A stretch of 64,000 nucleotides of DNA, taken from assembly GCF_014203735.1 (NCBI RefSeq), contig NZ_JACHJQ010000011.1:62001-126000 (forward strand). The letters are read 5' to 3'. The notes under the pieces were generated by a model. The model worked only from the letters and a program-made list of their open reading frames with translations. It was not told the origin of the DNA and made no database searches. Below, one piece after another: positions 7,598 to 15,321 of the stretch. The DNA is from Actinophytocola algeriensis. GTDB lineage: Bacteria > Actinomycetota > Actinomycetes > Mycobacteriales > Pseudonocardiaceae. Position 1 is the stretch's first letter, and each line of letters opens with the position of its first letter. The translations under genes were made by a program, and so were the position numbers.

Positions 7598-8521
7598 ATG
7601 GCGCCCACAGTTGTTCTCGTCACCGGTGTCGCCGACCAGCTCGGCGGCCAGTTGGCCGCGCAGCTGGCTGACGACCCCGACATCGAGCGGGTGCTGGGCG
7701 TCGACACGGCCCGGCTCGCGGTGCCGCGAGGCACACGGGTCGAGTTCGTGCGCGCGGACATCCGCGACCCGAGGATCGCCAAGGTCATCGACTCGGCGCG
7801 GGTGGACACGGTCGTGCACGCCGCACCGCGCTCCGGCGCGGGTGCCAAGGAGCTCAACGTCATCGGCACGATGCAGCTCCTTGCCGCCTGCCAGCGTTCC
7901 CGCACGGTGCGCAAGCTGGTCGTGAAGTCGACGGCCGAGGTGTACGGCGGTGGCGCCGGCGCCCCTGCCGTCTTCACCGAGCAGGACGCCGACCAGGCCG
8001 TACAGCGCAGGGGCGGCGACGCGGCCGAGATCGAGGGCTACGCGCTGGGGCTCGCACGCAGGCGCCCGGACCTGGTGCTGACCATCGTCCGGCTCGCCGA
8101 GGTCATCGGGCCGCACATCGACAACGCCCTGACCAGGTACTTCTCCCTGCCTTTCGTGCCGACCGTGCTCGGGTTCGACGCCCGCGTGCAGTTCGTGCAC
8201 ATCACCGACGCGCTCGCGGTGCTGGAGCGCGCCATCACCCACGACCTGCCCGGCGTGTTCAACGTCGGCGGCGACGGGGTGCTGATGCTGTCCCAGGCCA
8301 TCCGCCGCGCGGGCCGTGTGCCGCTGCCTGTGCCGAGGGCCACGATCGGGCCCGCCACCCGCCTCGCCGGTGGCCGGGTGGCGCTGTCGCCGGGTCAGTC
8401 CCGGCTGCTCAGCCATGGGCGTGTCATCGACACGACCCGGTTGAAGACGACGTTCGGGTTCACGCCGAAGTGGACCACCACCGCCGCGTTCGACGATTTC
8501 GTCCGCGCGGTCGCCAAGTGA
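7598..8521 (+). CDS. NAD-dependent epimerase/dehydratase-like protein (Rv0501/GalE2 position)
   Basis: 307-residue extended SDR-like protein. The N-terminal nucleotide motif is TGVADQLGGQLAAQL, and VRLAEVIGP, FVHITDALAVLERAI and FNVGGDGVL follow family order. The catalytic YxxxK is not intact: the corresponding stretch reads GYALGLARR, so classic epimerase chemistry is doubtful; the mycobacterial GalE2 protein, as I recall, has a similar degenerate site. ATG 7598 has a GGAG about 6 nt upstream and is preferred over GTG 7577. Neighbours bS22 and plsC are conserved. Confidence 0.75.
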   Translation: MAPTVVLVTGVADQLGGQLAAQLADDPDIERVLGVDTARLAVPRGTRVEFVRADIRDPRIAKVIDSARVDTVVHAAPRSGAGAKELNVIGTMQLLAACQRSRTVRKLVVKSTAEVYGGGAGAPAVFTEQDADQAVQRRGGDAAEIEGYALGLARRRPDLVLTIVRLAEVIGPHIDNALTRYFSLPFVPTVLGFDARVQFVHITDALAVLERAITHDLPGVFNVGGDGVLMLSQAIRRAGRVPLPVPRATIGPATRLAGGRVALSPGQSRLLSHGRVIDTTRLKTTFGFTPKWTTTAAFDDFVRAVAK

Positions 8522-8565
8522 ACCTTGCGTAGCGAACATCGCCTCTGAGGGGAAAGCCGAGAACA

Positions 8566-9501
8566 GTGCCGGTTCAAGAAGCCGACGTCATCCCACTGCC
8601 GACGGCGCGCACCGACGCGCCACCGCAGCCCACCCGCAAGCTCGCCTCCGTCACCGAACTGCGCCCGCGCCGCGCGCCGCAGTCGCTGACCGACTTCGTG
8701 CGCAGCCGCCTGACCGGCGACTACCAGGTCGACGAGTTCGGGTTCGACCCGCAGCTCACCGACACCGTCGTGCTGCCGCCGCTGCGGATGATCTACGAGA
8801 AGTGGTTCCGCGTCGAGGTCACCGGCGAGAAGAACCTGCCGCTCGACGGTGGTGCGCTGATCGTCGCCAACCACTCCGGCACGCTGCCGTGGGACGCGGT
8901 GATGACCTCGATCGCCGTCCACGACAACCACCCGCGCGGCAAGCACCTGCGGATGCTCGGCGCCGAGCTGGTGTTCAAGGTGCCGGTGCTGGGCGCGCTC
9001 GCCCGCCGCACTGGCCAGACCCTCGCGTGCGGCGCGGACGCGCAGCGGCTGCTGCGGTCCGGTGAGCTGGTCGGCGTGTGGCCGGAGGGCTTCAAGGGCG
9101 TCGGCAAGTCGTTCAGCGAGCGGTACCAGCTGCAGCGCTTCGGCCGCGGCGGTTTCGTCGCGACGGCCGCGAAGGCGGGCGTGCCGATCATCCCGTGCTC
9201 GATCGTGGGCGCCGAGGAGATCTACCCGAAGATCGCCGACATCAAGCCGCTCGCGAAGCTGCTCGGCCTGCCGTACTTCCCGGTCACGCCGTTCTTCCCG
9301 CTGCTGGGCCCGCTCGGCGCCATCCCGCTGCCGACCAAGTGGCGCATCGACTTCGGCGCCCCCATCCGCACCGACCTGGCGTCCCCGGACACCGCCGACG
9401 ACCACGGTTTCGTGCTGGAGATGGCGGCCGAGGTCCGCGAGACGATCCAGCGGACGCTCGACAGCATGGTCGCCGAGCGCGAGTCTGTCTTCCGGGGCTA
9501 G
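8566..9501 (+). CDS. PlsC-type lysophospholipid (1-acylglycerol-3-phosphate) acyltransferase
   Basis: 311 residues. The acyltransferase motif I NHSGTLPWD (HxxxxD, about 102-110), the WPEGFKG motif (about 172) and a later PxxPCSIVGAEE block place it in the PlsC family, acting on the inner face of the membrane. An N-terminal extension of about 80 residues precedes the catalytic domain, as in Rv0502. The GTG at 8566 lacks a close RBS; GAGGGGA lies about 13 nt upstream. The 44-bp gap after the epimerase contains a fragment (TTGCGTAGCGAAC) resembling the intergenic repeat at 26454. Confidence 0.85.
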   Translation: MPVQEADVIPLPTARTDAPPQPTRKLASVTELRPRRAPQSLTDFVRSRLTGDYQVDEFGFDPQLTDTVVLPPLRMIYEKWFRVEVTGEKNLPLDGGALIVANHSGTLPWDAVMTSIAVHDNHPRGKHLRMLGAELVFKVPVLGALARRTGQTLACGADAQRLLRSGELVGVWPEGFKGVGKSFSERYQLQRFGRGGFVATAAKAGVPIIPCSIVGAEEIYPKIADIKPLAKLLGLPYFPVTPFFPLLGPLGAIPLPTKWRIDFGAPIRTDLASPDTADDHGFVLEMAAEVRETIQRTLDSMVAERESVFRG

Positions 9502-9595
9502 TGCTTCGTCCACTTACGGTGGCCGGGGTGGGTTCGTGGTTTGTCCTCGCCGGACGGGCTTTGCCTCCGACGCCTCCCGCACCCTCACGACGTCC

Positions 9596-9628
9596 GGTGT
9601 GCCGTGAAAGCGCCTTTCACGGCACACC
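9596..9628. terminator. Perfect hairpin between convergent genes
   Basis: 15-bp perfect stem GGTGTGCCGTGAAAG/CTTTCACGGCACACC with a 3-nt loop, between plsC (plus) and the minus-strand gene ending at 9695. Probably a bidirectional terminator. The CCGTGAAAGGCGC theme is shared with the hairpin at 21983-22024. Confidence 0.65.
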
Positions 9629-9694
9629 AGCCCACCCCCGTACGGCAATTACCGCCAGCTTGGCCGTACCCGGCAAACGTGGGTGGACACCGCG

Positions 9695-10021
9695 CTAGCC
9701 GAACCGCTCGGCCAGGTCACGGAGCCGTCGCACGGCCTTGGTGAGGTCTTCCGCGCTGACGGCGAGGCCGGGCGTGCGGCCCAGGTTCGCCACGTTGTCG
9801 GCGAACTGCCGGTACTCGCGCTGGGCGTGCTCGCGGCAGGGCAGGCAGGTGACGCGTTCCGGGTGCGGTGAGGTCATCGCGTAGGGCACCCGGGTGCCGC
9901 AGCCAGTGGTGACCTCGGCGGGTTCGTCGGGCACGGCACCCAGGGTGGCCGCGATCAGGTTGCGGTAGTCGGCGCCCGCCTGCACGACCTGCCGCTCGAC
10001 GTGGATGTGCGGGTCGGCCAC
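9695..10021 (-). CDS. Hypothetical protein, 108 aa
   Basis: Unrecognised cytoplasmic protein. Three cysteines (TGCG, then CLPC about 15 residues later) could make a small metal site. The C-terminal third is helical (EDLTKAVRRLRDLAERF). GTG start 4 nt after the stop of the 40-residue gene upstream on the same strand, so the two form a coupled pair. No function can be assigned. Confidence 0.6.
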   Translation of the reverse strand: MADPHIHVERQVVQAGADYRNLIAATLGAVPDEPAEVTTGCGTRVPYAMTSPHPERVTCLPCREHAQREYRQFADNVANLGRTPGLAVSAEDLTKAVRRLRDLAERFG

Positions 10022-10025
10022 AGCG

Positions 10026-10148
10026 TCAGTAGTCGGGCCGGTCGCGCAGCTGGCGCCGGATCTCCGACTCGATCCCGCTGCGCCGTCCCATGAAGAACCC
10101 GACGCCGAGGCACATCACGGCCACGACCAGGACGATGAAGGCGATCAT
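10026..10148 (-). CDS. Small single-pass membrane protein, 40 aa
   Basis: IAFIVLVVAVMCLGVGFFMG forms one membrane helix, followed by a short basic/acidic tail (RRSGIESEIRRQLRDRPDY). The ATG is preceded by CGAGGAGCGCCC, a strong Shine-Dalgarno sequence at the right distance, which is the main reason to accept so short a gene. It is just upstream of the 108-aa gene (4-nt gap) and likely co-transcribed with it. Function unknown. Confidence 0.6.
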   Translation of the reverse strand: MIAFIVLVVAVMCLGVGFFMGRRSGIESEIRRQLRDRPDY

Positions 10149-10203
10149 GGGCGCTCCTCGCGGGCGCCCGGCGCCCGCTGTTGTCGACGACGACCTGCTC
10201 CGC

Positions 10204-11151
10204 TCACGTGCCCCGCTTCCGGTAGGCGAGACCGGCCGCGACGGCCCCGGCGAGCGCACCCGCGCCGAGTACTGATGGCACCCCGATCTTCGCTGCCTTG
10301 CGGCCGGTGCGGAAGTCCCGGATCTCCCAGCCCCGCTTCCTGGCGGCCTCCCGCAGGCTGCCGTCGGGGTTGACCGCCACAGCGGTGCCGACGACCGACA
10401 GCATGGGGACGTCGTTGGCGGAGTCCGAGTAGGCGGTGCACCGCCGCAGGTTGAGGCCCTCACGGGCGGCGAGTGCGCGCACCGCGTGGGCCTTGGCGGG
10501 CCCGTGGAGCATCTCGCCGACGAGCCGTCCGGTGTAGATGCCGTTCTCGCTCTCGAGCACGGTCCCGAGTGCCCCGCTCAGCCCGAGCCGCCTGGCGATG
10601 ATCGTCGCCAGGTCGACGGGGGTCGCCGTGACGAGCCAGACCCGCTGCCCGGCGTCGAGGTGCATCTGCGCGAGCGACCGGGTGCCGGGCCAGATCTTGT
10701 CGGCCATCAGCTCGTCGTAGATGTCCTCGCCGAGCGACATCAACTCGGCGACGGAGTGCCCGGCGACGAAGGAGAGCCCGGACTCCCTGGCGTTGCGGAT
10801 CCCGTCGTTGGTCTCCCGTCCCCCGATCCGGAAGACGACCTGCTGCAGCGCGAACTTGGCCAGGTCAGAACTGGTGAAGAACTTCCGCGCCGCCATCCCG
10901 CGCGCGAAGTGGAAGATCGACGCGCCCATCATCATGGTGTTGTCGACGTCGAAGAACGCCGCGGCGGTCAGGTCGACCGGCGGCGGGATCCGCTCCCGCT
11001 CGCGCTCGGCCTGCTCCAGCGCGACGGCCGCCTCGGCAGACGCCTCACCCGCGATGGTGGCGATCTGCTCGAGCGCGGGCTCCTTCCCACGGCCACGCCA
11101 CAGGGACACGGCATCGCCTCCGCGGTCGATCGGAAAATCCAGCAACTCCAT
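10204..11151 (-). CDS. HAD-superfamily IB hydrolase, SerB-like phosphatase
   Basis: 315 residues. HAD motif [10 protein letters not shown] (nucleophile Asp68, acid/base Asp70), motif II in WLVTATP (about 176) and motif [14 protein letters not shown] (about 245). The family (HAD-IB/PSPase-like) includes M. tuberculosis SerB1 (Rv0505c). The substrate is uncertain: phosphoserine or another phosphomonoester. A C-terminal hydrophobic stretch ([22 protein letters not shown]) may tether it to the membrane. It follows the bldN/DUF5667 pair on the same strand, as a HAD gene does in Streptomyces. Confidence 0.82.
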   Translation of the reverse strand: MELLDFPIDRGGDAVSLWRGRGKEPALEQIATIAGEASAEAAVALEQAERERERIPPPVDLTAAAFFDVDNTMMMGASIFHFARGMAARKFFTSSDLAKFALQQVVFRIGGRETNDGIRNARESGLSFVAGHSVAELMSLGEDIYDELMADKIWPGTRSLAQMHLDAGQRVWLVTATPVDLATIIARRLGLSGALGTVLESENGIYTGRLVGEMLHGPAKAHAVRALAAREGLNLRRCTAYSDSANDVPMLSVVGTAVAVNPDGSLREAARKRGWEIRDFRTGRKAAKIGVPSVLGAGALAGAVAAGLAYRKRGT

Positions 11152-11203
11152 CCAACAGCGTAGCGAGCCACCCTGCCTGGATTTCGCCTCATCCGACGCG
11201 TTG

Positions 11204-11253
11204 CCTGGAAAGACGCTTTCGGGACGTTCAGTGTCCTGAAAGCGTCCTCCAGG
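11204..11253 (-). terminator. Hairpin downstream of the bldN operon
   Basis: Inverted repeat: CCTGGAAAGACGCTTTCGGG pairs imperfectly with CCTGAAAGCGTCCTCCAGG, immediately 3' of the minus-strand gene ending at 11257. Likely terminator separating bldN/DUF5667 from the SerB-like gene. Confidence 0.6.
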
Positions 11254-11256
11254 GCA

Positions 11257-12417
11257 TCAGCCGAGGCTCAAACCAGGCAGTCCGGGCAGCAGCGGCGGCA
11301 ACTCGATCAACGGCGGTCGCTGCGGGGTCTCGGTACTCGGCGGCGCGGTCGGAGCCTCCGTGGGCGCGGGCACCGTCACGGTCGCCCCCGGCACCGGCAC
11401 TGGCGGCAGCTCCTGGGTCGGTGCCGCCGACGGCAGCGGCGGGCTCGGCACCTCAGGGCCGGTCGCGGGCACGGAATTGTCGGTGGGTGCGGGCACACTC
11501 GGCGCCGGCACACCGGACGTGGGCGCGAGTGGTGGCCGCGCGCACTCGCTGGTGGCCGGGAGTGCACCGATGTCGTCGTAGGAGCCGGAGGTGATCTGGA
11601 AGCAGTCCATGCGGGCGAGCAGTGACTCGGCCCTGGCGGTGATCTTGTCGAGGAGTGCGCGGCTGGCGCCCTCCCGGTTGCGGGCGGCCGCGGGCAGGCG
11701 CGGGGCCACGTCCGCCAGCCGGGACGCCTGCTGCGTCGACCAGTCGCGGAGCGAGCCGAGGAGCCTGCCGTCGGTGCCGGTGGCCAGCGCGATCAGCTGG
11801 CGGGAGCCGGCGGTGGCGTCGTTCTCGAAGTCGGTGAGTGCCGTGAGGTAGGCCCCGACGGGTGCGTCGTCGGGGTCGGGGTAGCGGCGGGCCATGGTCT
11901 CGATCTCGCTGACCCGGGCCGCGGCGAACTCGAGGTGCTTGAGCGCCTTGGGCTCGTCACCGAAGGTGAGGCCGAGGGCCGCGGCCTCGGCGCTGCGCTT
12001 CACGCCGTACAGCGCGTCGCCGGGCAGGGCGTCCCTTGCCAGCAACAGGCTCATCCCGGCAAGCGACCCGACCAGCGCGAGCACGGCCACCGCGGCGACG
12101 GCGAACCGGCCGCGCACCCCCGACAACGCCGCACGGCGGGACGCGCGGCCGGTCGCTCGGCTGTGGGGGCTGGACGGCCCCGGCTTGGCAGCCGGTCTCC
12201 TGTCCCCGGGTCTCTCCCCGGCCCGCGGCGACGGGCTCGGTCTGGACCTGACGGGTCGGTCGGACGCCGACGGCGTGGTCGCCTCGTCGTCCAGTGCGAG
12301 CAGGATGCGGTCGCGCATGCTCCTGCGCTCGTCACCGGTCGGCGCGGTCAACGGCGCCAGCGAGCGCAGGGCACGCACGACGGTGCGGTCGTGCTCGTCC
12401 GTACTCTCGCTGCTCAC
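11257..12417 (-). CDS. DUF5667 membrane protein, probable anti-sigma partner of BldN
   Basis: 386 residues. A cytoplasmic N-terminal segment (EHDRTVVRALRSLAPLTAPTGDERRSMRDRILLALD) is followed by a membrane helix near 118-138, an extracellular helical DUF5667-type domain (about 140-300, LPGDALYGVKRSAEAAALGL, FAAARVSEIETM) and a Pro/Thr-rich tail. The position 40 nt after a BldN-type sigma gene, and the similar arrangement of rsbN behind bldN in Streptomyces, suggest it holds the sigma factor at the membrane. That role is inference. GTG start. Confidence 0.7.
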   Translation of the reverse strand: MSSESTDEHDRTVVRALRSLAPLTAPTGDERRSMRDRILLALDDEATTPSASDRPVRSRPSPSPRAGERPGDRRPAAKPGPSSPHSRATGRASRRAALSGVRGRFAVAAVAVLALVGSLAGMSLLLARDALPGDALYGVKRSAEAAALGLTFGDEPKALKHLEFAAARVSEIETMARRYPDPDDAPVGAYLTALTDFENDATAGSRQLIALATGTDGRLLGSLRDWSTQQASRLADVAPRLPAAARNREGASRALLDKITARAESLLARMDCFQITSGSYDDIGALPATSECARPPLAPTSGVPAPSVPAPTDNSVPATGPEVPSPPLPSAAPTQELPPVPVPGATVTVPAPTEAPTAPPSTETPQRPPLIELPPLLPGLPGLSLG

Positions 12418-12457
12418 GTCTGGGAAAACGATTCCGTGTGCACAGAAGTTACGGCTT

Positions 12458-13093
12458 TCACCGCAGCTCCGGTGGCAGTAGCTGCGCCAGCCTGCGCACC
12501 GCCCGGTGCTGCAGGGCCTTCACCGCGCCCTCGTTGCGCTCCATCACCGCCGCCGTCTCGGCCACCGACAGGCCCTGCAGGAACCGCAGCACGATGCATT
12601 CGCGCTGGTCATCGCCCAGTTGGCGGACGCATTCGAGCAGCGCGTCCCTGGTCGCGCCCGCGAGCACCTGCTGCTCGGGGCCGCCGTCGACGGGCCGCGA
12701 GTCGTCCACCTCCGCGGTGGTCACCTCGAGGCGGTACCGGCTGGACTTCACGTGGTCGAGCACCAGGTTGCGGGCGATCGTCACGAACCAGGCGCCGACG
12801 TCGCGGCCCTGGTAGGTGATCGTCGCGATCTTGCGCAGCGCGCGCAGGAACGTCTCACTGGTGACGTCCTCGGCCAGTTCCCGGTCCCCGACCCGGAAGA
12901 GGACATAACGAAACACGATGTCGACGTACTTGTCGTAGAGGAGCGCGAACGCCGATCGGTCGCCTTCCTGGGCGGCGTGCACGAGCTCCCACGACCCACC
13001 GGCCTCCAGTGCCTCCACGGCGGACTCCTGTCGCGGGACCCGGGCATCCTGCACACCCACTGCGTCCCGTTGAACTGGGCGCACGGACGGCAT
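12458..13093 (-). CDS. bldN: ECF sigma factor of the BldN type
   Basis: 211 residues. Region 2 (AFALLYDKYVDIVFRYVLFR through LAEDVTSETFLRALRKI) and region 4 (RECIVLRFLQGLSVAETAAV and NEGAVKALQHRAVRRLAQLL) are intact, joined by a YQGRDVGAWFVTIARNLVLD linker very like Streptomyces BldN. BldN drives aerial hyphae and sporulation genes there. The neighbourhood (DUF5667 gene, HAD hydrolase, then rex-hem a few kb away) also matches. Strong RBS GAGGGAG before the ATG at 13093. The N-terminal 30 residues are poorly conserved, so the true start could be slightly downstream. Confidence 0.78.
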   Translation of the reverse strand: MPSVRPVQRDAVGVQDARVPRQESAVEALEAGGSWELVHAAQEGDRSAFALLYDKYVDIVFRYVLFRVGDRELAEDVTSETFLRALRKIATITYQGRDVGAWFVTIARNLVLDHVKSSRYRLEVTTAEVDDSRPVDGGPEQQVLAGATRDALLECVRQLGDDQRECIVLRFLQGLSVAETAAVMERNEGAVKALQHRAVRRLAQLLPPELR

Positions 13094-13163
13094 GCTCGAC
13101 TCCCTCGGCTGGGTCCTCCACGGGCCGCACCGCCCGAAGAGACCCCAGCAGCATACGTGTGGT

Positions 13164-13175
13164 TACTCAATAGTA
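13164..13175. promoter_or_regulatory. Inverted repeat TACT-CAAT-AGTA upstream of bldN
   Basis: A perfect 4+4 bp repeat in the 179-bp gap between bldN and the divergent acyl-CoA ligase gene, next to a second one (GGTA-n7-TACC, 13176-13190). Streptomyces bldN is repressed by BldD, but this site matches the BldD consensus poorly, so the binding protein is unknown. A possible bldN -10 (TATGCT on the minus strand, 13150-13155) is close by. Confidence 0.3.
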
Positions 13176-13272
13176 GGTAGTGCTCGTACCTTCAGGACGC
13201 ATGATGTGGTCAACCATGACGTGAGTGAGCCGTGCCACACTTCCCCAAAGGGTGGCTGAAGGAGGGATCCCC

Positions 13273-14781
13273 ATGGTCGACACGCTGAGCGGCAACGTCG
13301 CCGACCTGGTGACGGACGCGGCGGCGAAGGTGCCCGGCAGGGTCGCGCTCGTCGACACCGCGTCGGGCAGAAACCTCACCTGGGAGCAGACGGACCGCGC
13401 GGTCGACGCGTTCGCCGCGCGCCTGCTGGCCGCCGGTCTCGAAGAAGGCGACCGGGTCGCCATCGTGCTCCCCAACAGCGCCGAGTTCTGCGTCGCGGTG
13501 TTCGGGATCCTGCGCGCGGGCGGCATCGCGGTCCCGGCGGCCGCGAAGTCACCCGAACTGCCGGGCCTGCTGAGCGACAGCGGCGCCCGGTTCGTCGTGG
13601 GTGCCGACCTCGCTGCCCCGGATCTGGCTGCCCCGGATCTGGCTGCCCCGGACCTGGAGGCGGCCGCCGACGTCCGCCCGGCCATGCGCGGCGGCGAGGA
13701 CATCGCGGTCATCTGCTACACCTCGGGCACGGCGGGCGTGCCGCGTGGCGTGATGCTGTCGCACCGCGCGCTGCTGTCCAACGTCGACCAGTGCGCGCGG
13801 CTCCAGCCAACGCCGGTGACCGCGAACGACCGCGTGCTGCTGGTGGTCCCGCTGTTCCACCTCTACGGCCTCGGCCCCGGCCTGCTGCAGGTGGCGGCCG
13901 CAGGCGCGACGGCGGTGCTGCTGGAGGCGTTCGGCACGGAACGCGCGCTGGACGTGTGCGCCGAGCACCGGGTGACGACGCTGGTCGGCGTGCCCGCCAT
14001 GTACCAGGCGCTGTCCGCCGCCACTCCGGACCGGCTCGCGGAGGGCCTGTCCACGGTCCGCCTGTTCACGTCCGGTGCCGCGCCGCTGGCCCCGGCGGTC
14101 CTGTCCGCGATCACGCAGGCGACGGGCCTGCCCGTGTACGAGGGTTACGGCCTGACCGAGACCGGCCCGGTGCTGACGTCGACGCTGGTCGGCGGCATCG
14201 CGAAGCCGGGGTCGGTCGGCCGTCCGCTGCCCGGTGTCGAACTGCTGCTGGTCGACAGCGACGGCCGCCCGGTCGGCGCGCCCACCGACCCCGACGAGAC
14301 GGAGTGGTTCGACGGCGACGAGACGGAGACCGGCCGCGTCGCCGCCCGCGGCCCGAACCTGTTCAGCGGCTACTGGCCCGACGGCGCGCACGGTCCCGAC
14401 GAGGACGGCTGGTTCCGCACCGGCGACGTCGGCTACCTGGACGCCGACGGCGACCTGCGCCTCGTCGACCGCGCGAACGACCTGATCATCGTGAACGGCT
14501 TCAACGTGTACCCGAAGGAGGTCGAGCGGGTGCTGGACGAGCTGCCGCAGGTGGCGGAGTCCGCGGCGGTCGGCGTCCCGGACGAACGCACGGGCGAGCA
14601 GGTGATCGCGGTCGTGGTGCTCCGCGACGGCGCCACACTCACCGAGGACGAGGTCCGCGACCACTGCACCGAACGCCTCGCACGGTTCAAGGTGCCGAGC
14701 ACCGTGCGGTTCGTCGACGAACTGCCCCACTCGGCGACGGGGAAGGTTCGCCGCGCGTCGCTGCGGGGTAGCGTCGCGTGA
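13273..14781 (+). CDS. AMP-binding acyl-CoA synthetase (FadD-like)
   Basis: 502 residues. Activates a carboxylic acid to acyl-AMP and then acyl-CoA. Motifs: CYTSGTAGVPRGVMLSH (P-loop), YGLTETGP (A5), GWFRTGDVGYLDADGDL, DRANDLIIVNGFNVYPKEVE and the catalytic lysine region SATGKVRRASL at the end. ATG 13273 has a very strong AAGGAGGG RBS. A run of three 15-bp repeats (13612-13656) gives DLAAPDLAAPDLAAPDLE, probably a surface loop. Substrate unknown. The glutaredoxin-like gene begins immediately after the stop. Confidence 0.85.
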   Translation: MVDTLSGNVADLVTDAAAKVPGRVALVDTASGRNLTWEQTDRAVDAFAARLLAAGLEEGDRVAIVLPNSAEFCVAVFGILRAGGIAVPAAAKSPELPGLLSDSGARFVVGADLAAPDLAAPDLAAPDLEAAADVRPAMRGGEDIAVICYTSGTAGVPRGVMLSHRALLSNVDQCARLQPTPVTANDRVLLVVPLFHLYGLGPGLLQVAAAGATAVLLEAFGTERALDVCAEHRVTTLVGVPAMYQALSAATPDRLAEGLSTVRLFTSGAAPLAPAVLSAITQATGLPVYEGYGLTETGPVLTSTLVGGIAKPGSVGRPLPGVELLLVDSDGRPVGAPTDPDETEWFDGDETETGRVAARGPNLFSGYWPDGAHGPDEDGWFRTGDVGYLDADGDLRLVDRANDLIIVNGFNVYPKEVERVLDELPQVAESAAVGVPDERTGEQVIAVVVLRDGATLTEDEVRDHCTERLARFKVPSTVRFVDELPHSATGKVRRASLRGSVA

Positions 14782-14782
14782 C

Positions 14783-15016
14783 GTGGTGACTGTGGTGTCG
14801 AGGCAGGGCTGCCACCTGTGCGAGGTGGCGGAGACCGAGGTGGCCCGCATCTGCGGCGAGCTAGACGTGCCGTGGGAGGTCACGGACGTCGACGCGGACC
14901 CGGAGCTGCGTGCCGAGTACGGCGACCAGGTCCCGGTGATCCTGATCGACGGGCAGGAACACGGCTACTGGCGCGTGGAGGAGGAACGCTTCCGCGCGGC
15001 ACTGGCGACGCGCTGA
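14783..15016 (+). CDS. Glutaredoxin-like protein (Rv0508 position)
   Basis: 77 residues, thioredoxin fold. VVSRQGCHLCEVAE gives a CHLC active site (Cys10, Cys13), with cis-Pro in DQVPVILIDG. This is the DUF836/glutaredoxin family found upstream of hemA in actinobacteria. The start is GTG at 14783 (another GTG three bases on); the gene abuts the acyl-CoA ligase gene and is probably co-translated. Likely role in thiol-disulfide exchange; the partner is unknown. Confidence 0.8.
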   Translation: MVTVVSRQGCHLCEVAETEVARICGELDVPWEVTDVDADPELRAEYGDQVPVILIDGQEHGYWRVEEERFRAALATR

Positions 15017-15075
15017 CTGCGGCCGTCGGCCCCCGATCTCCAGCGTAGTCACGGGCACCGACGGACAGCCCCGCT

Positions 15076-15270
15076 GAACAGGCAGTTGTCCACAGGCGAG
15101 GCAGTTGTCCACAGCCAGGAACAACGCCCCCGGAACTGTCTGTCCCTACCGGTAGCGTTGATTTCGGGGGCCCCCTGGGCGAGCGAATGGACCGTTCGTT
15201 CGGGTTCGTTGCTCCGGTCCATCCACAGGGCCGTTCGCGGCGCCCGAAATGTCGGTCCTCGCCCGTAGCG
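15076..15270. repeat. Copy A of the DnaA-box repeat module
   Basis: This fills most of the 305-bp gap 15017-15321, in which I see no gene. Read on the minus strand it contains, in order, GAACGGTCCATTCGCTCG, a CAGGGGGCCCCCGA core, TCAACGCTACCGG, GACAGTTC, then CTGTGGACAACT twice. The same order recurs on the plus strand at 19240-19430. A partial second unit (CGCTAC, GACCGACATTTCGGG, GCCGCGAACG, CCTGTGGAT) lies at 15200-15270, so the unit is about 110 bp and tandem. Confidence 0.7.
15086..15113 (+). promoter_or_regulatory. Two direct DnaA boxes, 19 bp apart
   Basis: TTGTCCACA at 15086-15094 and again at 15105-15113, the preferred actinobacterial DnaA box. Both sit in the longer direct repeat GGCAGTTGTCCACAG. 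There is no dnaA or dnaN gene nearby, so this is not the chromosomal origin. A titration or regulatory site is possible. Confidence 0.5.
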
Positions 15271-15321
15271 TGGTGACCGGGGGCCGGAGGCCGACCCCCA
15301 GGTAAGAACTCCGTAATCGAG

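Noticed and set aside
15086-15113. Chromosomal replication origin
   Set aside because: Only two perfect DnaA boxes in GC-rich DNA with no dnaA, dnaN or gyr genes nearby; origins in this group have many boxes.
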